From positions 70,442,221 to 70,506,220 of the forward strand of contig NC_135507.1 of NCBI RefSeq assembly GCF_052857255.1: DNA of 64,000 nt, in the 5' to 3' direction. The stretch comes from Amblyomma americanum (taxonomy: Eukaryota; Arthropoda; Arachnida; Ixodida; Ixodidae). Positions 57,442 to 64,000 of this stretch are shown here, piece by piece. A program made the position numbers and the translations under genes. Under the pieces are notes generated by a model. The model did not search any database and was not told where the DNA came from. It saw only the letters and a list, made by a program, of their open reading frames with translations. Positions within the stretch are counted from its first letter, which is position 1. Every line of letters starts with the position of its first letter.

Positions 57442-57736
57442 TCCCGACAACGGAGGCCAGCAGCGAAGATATGCGGTCAACTGTATGCTGAGCAGCACAA
57501 CGACCATCCGGGAGCAGTGCAACGAGCCCTGTGTGATGACTGGTTGCCTGCAGCGGAACGACTGCGCTGAATTCTTGGCTGCGAGGTTTGGTGAGTGCGG
57601 GACTTTCTTCTTCTGAGTTTTGCCAGGCTTTCGTTAGTGTCAGAAACAGAGCTGGTAATTGTGGTTGTCGTTGCTGCCGGGTTAGTTTGCGGCAAGACAA
57701 TAGTAGGCAGTTGAGAAAGCAGCATTCGGAGCAGCC

Positions 57737-60700
57737 ATGGATTTGAAGTCGTTGCGCAAACCGAAATTGCTGGAGCTTGCAAGAGAGTTGGGTCTGGATG
57801 TCTCAAACTCAGAAAACCAGAACTGCTAAGGGCTATTCTTGAGTTGGAGGCTGAGGAGGACGAGCTGTCGGAATGCCTTGAGACCATTGAGGAGAGGGAA
57901 CAAAAAGAAAAAGAGAAAGACGAGCGCGAACGTAAAGAACAAAAAGAAAAAGAAGAGCGCGACCGTCAACACGCTTTGGAAATGAAGCGTCTCGAGGTAG
58001 AGATGGAACGCGCTCGTAATGGAAGTCAGGCACACGGTGCAGGAGAACGGGTATCGTTCAAAATGACTGACCTGATGCGGCCGTTTAAGCTTGGAGAGGA
58101 CATTGGTTTGTTCCTGGTTAACTTTGAGCGAACGTGCGAGAAGCAGGGGTTCTCTCGGGAAACGTGGCCACAGCGCTTGCTCACTTTGTTACCCGGCGAG
58201 GCGGCCGACGTAGTCGCTCGCTTGAAGAGAGAGGAGGCAGAGGATTTCGACCAAGTGAAATCGAGTCTGCTAAAAAAGTACAGAATGTCAGCGGAGGCGT
58301 TCCGTCGGAAGTTTCGGGAAAATAAAAAAGGCAGAAGCGAGTCATATACAGAGTTTGCCTACAGGCTTATGTCAAACATGCAGGAGTGGCTCAAAGAAGA
58401 GAAAGCGTTTGGTGACCACGAGAAAATTCTGCAGTGTTTCGGGCTAGAACAGTTTTATAGTCGGTTACCTGAGAACGTGCGGTACTGGGTCTTGGATAGG
58501 CCAGACGTTAGTACAGTGGCTAAAGCCGCCGAGCTAGCTGAGGAGTTTGTGACGCGTCGGGCTCGCGGAGCTAAGGACGGTCAAAAGGGTGAATTTGGCT
58601 CCAAGTCTGAGAGGCCGAAGTTCACACCCATGAGAGCAAGGGGGGACACACGTAGTGCGGATGCGAGTGAAAGCAGTCCGACCGAACGTAAGGAGACGGC
58701 GGCAGCCGAAGCCGAACGCAGAAAGCGGTTCGAGAGGAGGCAAGCGCGCGTGTGTTATACGTGCCAGAAACCGGGTCACTTTTCGGCGCAGTGTACAGAA
58801 ACAAAAAGAAAAGTCGTGTGTTTGTCATTATGTAGCACTGACGAGAACATGAAGCTTCTCGAGCCTTACATGCGAGACTTCCTCGTGAACGGGAAAGAGT
58901 GCCGAGTGCTTCGTGATTCCGCAGCTACAATGGATGTAGTTCACCCCTCTTACGTAGAACCCGATATGTTCACGGGCGAGTGCGCATGGATCAAGCAAGC
59001 CGTGGAAGCTCATAGCGTGTGTCTGCCCGTAGCAAAAGTGCTTATTGAAGGACCTTTCGGAGCACTTGAGACGGAGGCCGTAGTGTCATCTATGCTGCCC
59101 CCCCAGTACCCGTACCTATTTTCGAACAGGTCCGATCACCTCCTGCGCGAGAAGGGGCTTTTGTTTGGTGAGGCTAGCGTTCAGGCCTTAACCAGATCGA
59201 GAGTTCGGGAGCTCGCTGCAAAGGCGGTAGTTGCGGGGCCGACGTTGTCGAACAATGAAAAAGGGTCGGAGGCGCAGCAAGCTGATATTCCGAGCACGTC
59301 CGAACTGAATAAAATTGAGCCTGTAGCGTTGAAGGCACCAGGTACTGGAGAGGAAATGCCCGACATGGGAAAGTTAGAAGAGCTTCCGGTCGAGCTTCCG
59401 GGACTAGGCTCAGTGACGAACAGGGAAGACACTGATCAGCTCATTAGTGACTTATTCATTAAAGCACCGCTGTCGGCTGGGCAGAAAACCGAACTACACC
59501 AACTCTTACAAGAGTTTCAAGGTCAGTTCTCTGAGAGGCCTGGTAGGACTTCTGTCCTTACTCATGATATAGAACTTACCTCCCCAGAGCCAGTACGATC
59601 CAAGGCGTACCGGGTGTCACCCCGCCAGCGCGATATTATGGAGGCTGAGGTAAAGAAAATGCTACAGCTCGCGATGTTATTGAGGCGGGTGAGAGCGATT
59701 ATACCTCCCCTTTGATTTTAGTTGAGGTGCCGGGCAAGGAACCTCGTCCTTGTGTCGACTACCGCAGGCTTAATTCCATCACTAAGGATAAAATTTATCC
59801 GATCCCTAACATCGAGGAGCGCCTTGAGAAAGTTAGTAGCGCTCAGTTTATTTCCACCCTAGATCTTGTCAGGGGTTATTGGCAGGTTCCACTTACAGAA
59901 GAGGCTAGCAGGTATGCGGCGTTCATTTCACCAATGGGAACATTCCGTCCTAAAGTTTTGAGTTTTGGTTCGAAGAACGCGCCATACTGCTTTTCAAGCC
60001 TCATGGACAAAGTGTTGCGGGGACAGGAAGGATTCGCTTTACCGTATTTAGACGACGTAGCGATATTCTCCGCATCCTGGTCTGAGCATATGGCACACTT
60101 GCTGGCAGTGCTAACCCGCCTGCGCGAAGCGGGCTTGACAGTCAAGGCTCCCAAGTGCCAATTAGCACAGGCCGAGGTTGTCTACCTTGGTCACGTGATT
60201 GGACAGGGTCGACGCCGCCCCTCTGAAATAAAGGTGGCCGCTGTGCGAGACTTCCCGCAACCGCGCACGAAGACCGATATTCGGTCGTTCTTAGGTATCG
60301 TCGGATACCTGGGGATGTACCTCTGATAGTAGCCGGCGACACCTAAGAACGACCGATATTCGGTCGTTCTTAGGTGTCGCCGGCTACTATCAGAGGTACA
60401 TCCCCAGGTACTCCGATATCGCGGCTCCTCTGACGGATGCTCTAAGAAAAACAGAGCCCCAAACAGTCGTCTGGAGCGAGACAAAGGAAAGAGCTTTTAG
60501 CGCCCTAAAGAGCGCCCTAACAAGCCAACCTGTGCTACGATCGCAAGACTACACAAAAGGGTTCGTCGTTCAGTGCGATGCTAGTGAGCGAGGCATGGGC
60601 GTTGTACTGTGCCAACGGGAAAATGGAGAAGTAGAACACCCCGTCCTGTATGCTAGTCGTAAGCTGACCTGTCGTGAGCAGGCGTACAGCGCCACCGAGA

Positions 60701-60930
60701 AAGAGTGTGCGTGTCTCGTGTGGGCCGTTCAGAAATTGTCATGCTACCTAGCCGGCTCGAGGTTTATCATTGAGACGGATCACTGCCCTCTCCAATGGCT
60801 GCAGACCATCTCTCCCAAAAATGGCCGCCTCCTGCGCTGGAGCCTCGCTTTGCAACAATATTCCTTTGAGGTGCGTTACAAAAAGGGGAGTCTCAACGGT
60901 AACGCCGATGGCTTAAGTCGAAGCCCCTAA
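57737..60930 (+). pseudogene. gypsy-2 Gag-protease-RT-RNase H, three breaks
   Basis: The ATG at 57737 (GCAGCCATGG context) opens a SAP-like helix pair (LRKPKLLELARELGLD, then LRKPELLRAILE); a one-base shift near 57800 separates the two. The 623-codon frame 57844-59715 continues with a highly charged coiled coil (residues 15-60), a capsid whose C-terminal part (FRRKFRENKKGRSESYTEFA to AAELAEEFV) resembles a SCAN domain, a CCHC knuckle (residues 304-317, CYTCQKPGHFSAQC) and a retropepsin site reading DSAAT (residue 358). A shift near 59672 moves into the RT (YLDD at 60045-60056). The inverted duplication at 60297-60350 shifts the frame again before RNase H (QCDASERGMGVVL, TDHCPLQW), which ends at 60930. 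No HHCC or DDE integrase is present. Confidence 0.88.
60272..60409. repeat. Inverted duplication with perfect 50-bp palindrome arms
   Basis: 60307-60356 and 60360-60409 are exact reverse complements around the spacer TAT. In addition 60272-60296 is directly repeated at 60351-60375, an offset of 79 bp. The arrangement sense, antisense, sense inside the RT-RNase H linker adds 79 bp and shifts the frame. Confidence 0.95.
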
Positions 60931-61104
60931 CGTGGGAATCCGCCTCAAAGTTGTTTGTTACTGATCTTTTCTTCCTGAGGTAGGATTTTTAACATATTGC
61001 TTTTGTTTAGCGCTTCAAAGTGATTATGTGCTTTCTAGTGCAATTTTCCAATTTGTGGACGCGTTCTGAGTGCTGCTTGACTACTGTAAGGAACTAGGCA
61101 GTAG

Positions 61105-61410
61105 TATAAAAGGGGAAAGAGCCTGGCAGAGCTTAGTGAGGGTTGTCTCGTGCTTGCTGACTGAGCGGTTGCGTTTCGGCGTAGTTCTAACGCTTGCTGG
61201 GAACGAGCACAAAAATGGCAACTCTCCCGAAGTCACTTTGCAGTGTCCTGTGTGATCCTGAACCTGAGAACGAGGCCTTCTCTGTGCGCTGCGCTCAAGC
61301 AACGTCGAGGGACGACCGGTTTCGATTACGAGCATCATCGAGCGACATCCCTCCGGACAGCGGATGCAGTCCCCTGACTATCGGGATCTCCTTCTCCAGG
61401 CGGGGCGGTC
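61105..61410 (+). other. gypsy-2 3' untranslated region with internal TATA and short frame
   Basis: TATAAAAG at 61105-61112 lies 110 bp upstream of an ATG (61215) whose frame runs 149 codons into the 3' LTR. The first 60 residues (MATLPKSLCSVLCDPEPENE onward) are not recognisable. The purine-rich block before the LTR (AGGCGGGGCGG, 61398-61408) is the likely polypurine tract. The frame may be chance. Confidence 0.35.
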
Positions 61411-61982
61411 TGTTACGTTTCGCCTACGACGCGCGGCATAGACGGCGCGGATGCAACGGACGCCGGGGCTTCGTTCAAAGTGGCGGTCATTTTGGGCCCG
61501 TTCAGTGCTGCCGTAACGCCTCCCGCCAAGCCCGTCCAGGCAGGTTTCAATGCCACGTGTCGTCGTGTGTGCGTGTGTGTGTGTGCATGTTGGTGCCCAC
61601 GCTTGTCAAAGCGCGGCAGCCGGGGAGAGGAGCTCCCCAACTGGGAGGCGAGGAGGTCTGACCGGCGCCGGCCCGGCGGACGCGCACGTCACGTCTGAAC
61701 ATGTCCGAGCGTCGCCGTATCGGGCGCCTCATCCCGTGCCGTTCCTTCTTGCCCTCGACTCCGAGGATATAAAAGGCAGCTGGCCCGGACGCCAAGGAGA
61801 CTTCGATTTCTTCCTTCGAGTAACGTGGTCGCCCTGACCGGCTGCTCTTTTGCGATGCCAGAATAAACAAGTTGTTCTGTTGCCAGTCGACTCATCCTTT
61901 GCCGGGACCTTCGGATGTTACCAGCTGTGCCCCAGGCCGCCGGGCCAACGCTACCCTTGGGGCTTGCGACCCATTTGCAACA
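61411..61982 (+). repeat. 3' LTR of gypsy-2
   Basis: 572 bp, starting TGTTACG (the 5' copy has TGTTGCG) and ending GCAACA. TATA at 61768 and AATAAA at 61862-61867. Followed by the duplicated target ACAT (61983-61986). Confidence 0.95.
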
Positions 61983-62870
61983 ACATCTTCACAAGTTTTG
62001 TGCATTACTTTAGAGGTTTCCTATTTTCTCATCAAGATTTTGCCTTAAGGCACCAATGCGAACCTCCAGCCTCAGTCACGCTTTACTCCAATAGCTTTGC
62101 CGAGCAAAACCTTTTTTCCGGGCAAAAACTGGATTGTTTGGGGAGCCAAGCACGGAAGTATTTAGCCTGTTCTTCTTCGCAGCTTGCAGGATTCTGTCAC
62201 GTGGGGACTTTGACTTAATCTTCACAATTACATTGGAAGGTTCCTTCGACTTGGTTGGAACACGGTGTATCACGTCAATTTCTTCAGGAGAAAGCTCAAC
62301 CTGTAGGTAGGAAGATACCTGTGTCATCATGCTACTGAGATTCTCATTATCAGTTTCAGGGATTCCTTTCAATTCGATGTTATTCCTTCTGCTGTATTGC
62401 TTCAGTCCAACCAATTGTGTACTTAGCTCCTTCACTTCGTTCGTCAGCTTCTTGTTTACTTGCTGAATTTCCAGATTATTCTTCTTTACTTCTGTGAGTT
62501 CAAGCCTCATCGTTTTAACTTCTGTTCGGAAGTCCTCAAAGGCACTGTTCATGAAACCGATTGATTCCTTCACTGCTGCTATTTCAGTCTGTACAGCATC
62601 GCTAGATGAATTCAACTTGTTTACTGTGACCTTGATTTCAGTCATGGCCTCCATAAATTTAGGCCATTTCCATTAGAAGCTTAGTAACTTCTTATATGCT
62701 TTTGGGAGCCTCGTCTGCGAGTGTCTTGGCAAAGTTGTCAAGTTGCGTATCGTCGTCCCCCATTTTAACAAGTTTTCGACAAACGCGTCACAAACAACAA
62801 GAGGCACCAGAGCAATGCAGCAAACGCAAAATGCAATGAAATTAACTTTCACACGATTGTGTGTGCGCCC

Positions 62871-63180
62871 ACCTGCATGAGTACAGCAATACGGTTAGCA
62901 GTCGCACAGACGGCTGCCAGCACTGCACTGATGTGTCCGTGGTTCTCGCTGGCTCCTTTTATCGGGTTGCTGGAGGGGCGTCGTAAGCCTTCCGCGCACG
63001 CGCGAAATTTCTGGTTGATCGCTTGCACAGATCACTCCACAGCCACGTTCCGGAATGCAGCGTTGGTGCTGCGTTGGGTAAAATCGTCCTGCGCCGGTCG
63101 ATGGAACCGTGTCAAGATGCCTGCATGAGTACAGCAATACGGTTAGCAGTCGCACACACGGCTGCCAGCACTGCTCTGAA
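62871..63180 (-). repeat. LINE-D 5' direct repeats
   Basis: About 60 bp at 62872-62932 (CCTGCATGAGTACAGCAATA, then CGGTTAGCAGTCGCACA) recurs at 63119-63178 with few changes, a period of 247 bp. In LINE-D orientation these lie at the 5' end upstream of ORF1, as 5' UTR monomers would. Confidence 0.75.
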
Positions 63181-63593
63181 AACTAAAACTTTGAAAACTA
63201 AAACTACAGTTTAGATTTCACTACGGTGCGGGCAGGCGCGATTGCTTCTGCGCTGAGCAGTTTTTTCGAATATGAGACGAATTTTGTGATACGCTGGCCC
63301 TTCATCGAGAATATTATTGCACAATATTCTCACAAACTCACTAACGAATGCCAAGATACAGTTATCAATACAATGATGTCTCCGTACAAGCGTCTTGACA
63401 ATTGTCAAAATACAATGAAATCCACTTTGCAACTCGGCAATACATTAACTCAATTCTGAATAGAGGGCACACAAATACATGGCAGCCTTCTGCCTATACT
63501 TCCACATTCGGCGTACATGGGCTCGGAATAGTAACGGTGGAGCAATTGCCGGCAGCAACTGCAAGGCTAATCCCACCGGTAGCTTACAACCAC
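63181..63593. other. No gene recognised
   Basis: AT-rich flank of LINE-D. The plus-strand frame 63226-63459 has no motif. A short (ACTCA)n run occurs at 63592-63609. Confidence 0.4.
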
Positions 63594-63974
63594 TCAACTC
63601 AACTCAACTCGGAATAGTACTGTTTCCCTCAAGCTTTTAGTCGCACTTGTGGTTCTCTTTAGCACGCGACTCTGGCATTTCTTCCTCTCGCGAGCTCTGC
63701 TCTTCTTCCACCTTCTGCTGAGACTTTTGTTTCGAACGCGGTTCTGACTACGTTTTCTACTTCGAGCCCTACTTCTTTTCCTGCGGCTAGTGCGTCTGTT
63801 GCGAACAGATTTTACGCCAGTTCGCTCATGACGGCTCCACTTCTTGTGTGTTCTTTCTCGGCGTGCGCTCTTGTGTTTTGCGCGCTTGCGCTTCCAGACT
63901 GAGTCCTTATTGAACGTTGGGCTTTTTTTGTCTGAGCTTCTTTCCCACTTTGCTGCGAGGTTCTTGCAGCTCGC
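63594..63974 (-). CDS. Arg/Ser/Lys-rich open frame, possible 3' exon
   Basis: The frame is open for 126 codons between TAA (63975-63977) and TGA (63594-63596) and contains no ATG, so it would need an upstream exon or start beyond the window. Its middle is dominated by Arg, Ser and Lys (SRRKRSRARSRKRSQ, then WKKSRARERKKCQSR), like the RS domain of splicing factors, although regular RS dipeptide repeats are few. The C-terminus is KSLRETVLFRVELS. It could be a host exon, a processed pseudogene or a chance frame in purine-rich DNA. Confidence 0.3.
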   Translation of the reverse strand, partial: ASCKNLAAKWERSSDKKSPTFNKDSVWKRKRAKHKSARRERTHKKWSRHERTGVKSVRNRRTSRRKRSRARSRKRSQNRVRNKSLSRRWKKSRARERKKCQSRVLKRTTSATKSLRETVLFRVELS

Positions 63975-64000
63975 TTACACCCGACTCCACTGTTTCCAGC

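Larger units (their letters stand above)
56850..61982 (+). mobile_element. Ty3/gypsy element without integrase (gypsy-2), Gmr1-like
   Basis: The element is complete from LTR to LTR: 5' LTR, primer-site position, gag-protease-RT-RNase H, about 480 bp of untranslated DNA, 3' LTR. ACAT is duplicated at 56846-56849 and 61983-61986. The LTRs differ at 10 of 572 positions. RNase H is the last pol domain and there is no room for an integrase before the 3' LTR. In the Gmr1-like group integrase lies before RT, and here that interval (about 58950-59600) holds none. Together with the SCAN-like capsid, this suggests a Gmr1-like element that lost its integrase. Frameshifts and an inverted duplication make it inactive. 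Confidence 0.9.
56827..62763 (-). pseudogene. LINE-D ORF1, interrupted by gypsy-2
   Basis: ORF1 starts at the ATG at 62763-62761 (MGDDDTQLDNFAKTLADEA), meets a stop and a one-base shift near 62670, and is then open from 62654 to 62076: a coiled coil (LTEVKKNNLEIQQVNKKLT), then YSRRNNIELKGIPE and VELSPEEIDVIHRVP (RRM-like half), then a broken C-terminal domain (GKILMRK near 62030). The gypsy-2 insertion follows a few codons before the end. The frame continues on the far side of the insertion at 56849 and closes with TAA (56829-56827). Confidence 0.85.
53691..63180 (-). mobile_element. LINE-D, split by gypsy-2
   Basis: On the minus strand the order is 5' repeats (63180-62871), ORF1 (62763 to the gypsy-2 insertion, ending at 56827), ORF2 (about 56810-54010) and a tail of AATG repeats at the 3' end (seen here as ATTC repeats at 53691-53723). 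Without gypsy-2 (56850-61982 plus one ACAT) the LINE is about 4.4 kb, probably near full length. The protein type is CR1/Jockey-like. Multiple stops and shifts make it inactive. Confidence 0.85.

Overview
The window looks like a piece of a large, repeat-swamped arthropod genome, most probably a hard tick (metastriate Ixodida). The case rests on several tRNA-derived SINE copies with the A/B-box head and body known from ixodid ticks (Ruka-like), on foldback elements and TIR elements of tick type, and on the LINE and Ty3/gypsy families present. I found no complete host gene. Nearly every recognisable protein segment belongs to a transposable element, so the window is best read as a record of nested insertions.

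Layout. 1-6844: a young Ty3/gypsy retrotransposon (gypsy-1) cut by the left edge. Its LTRs are nearly identical, gag is intact, a textbook -1 frameshift signal joins gag to pol, and pol is broken only by two in-frame TGA codons. 7.4-9.7 kb and 15.5-16.7 kb: remains of an old plus-strand LINE (LINE-A) with unassigned AT-rich DNA between. 16.9-18.8 kb: a TIR element carrying a SINE, then further SINE and retroelement tails. 19.5-22.1 kb: gag, protease, RT and RNase H relics of a second Ty3/gypsy lineage (gypsy-3). Its integrase pieces lie at 31.1-31.55 and 35.05-35.8 kb, so one element appears to be split by a minus-strand CR1-like LINE with a 2A peptide (LINE-B, 22.1-26.5 kb), a HARBI1-like transposase pseudogene (26.8-27.5 kb), a foldback plus SINE pair (30.7-30.9 kb), and a 3.5-kb TIR element with a 10-bp target duplication (31.55-35.05 kb).

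36-53.7 kb: mostly unassigned DNA with a full-length SINE that has a (TAA)n tail (37.9-38.35 kb), the 3' end of an RNase H-bearing LINE (LINE-C, 40.0-41.3 kb), several MITE-like or inverted-repeat elements, a foldback, a CRE-motif minisatellite (50.43-50.55 kb) and another SINE (51.7 kb). 53.7-63.2 kb: a minus-strand LINE (LINE-D) whose ORF1 was interrupted a few codons before its stop by a third Ty3/gypsy element (gypsy-2, 56850-61982; 572-bp LTRs, ACAT duplication). Gypsy-2 has SAP-like, coiled-coil and SCAN-like capsid segments, protease, RT and RNase H, but no integrase, and it contains a perfect 50-bp-arm palindrome. The last 400 bases hold an Arg/Ser/Lys-rich open frame on the minus strand that could be a host exon.

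The elements do not work together as a pathway. Their relations are of insertion order: LINE-D before gypsy-2, gypsy-3 before the 3.5-kb TIR element, and the 16.9-kb TIR element before its SINE. LTR divergence (2 substitutions in about 560 bp for gypsy-1, 10 in 572 for gypsy-2) makes gypsy-1 the youngest datable insertion. Family names were assigned by reading motifs; no database search was possible.
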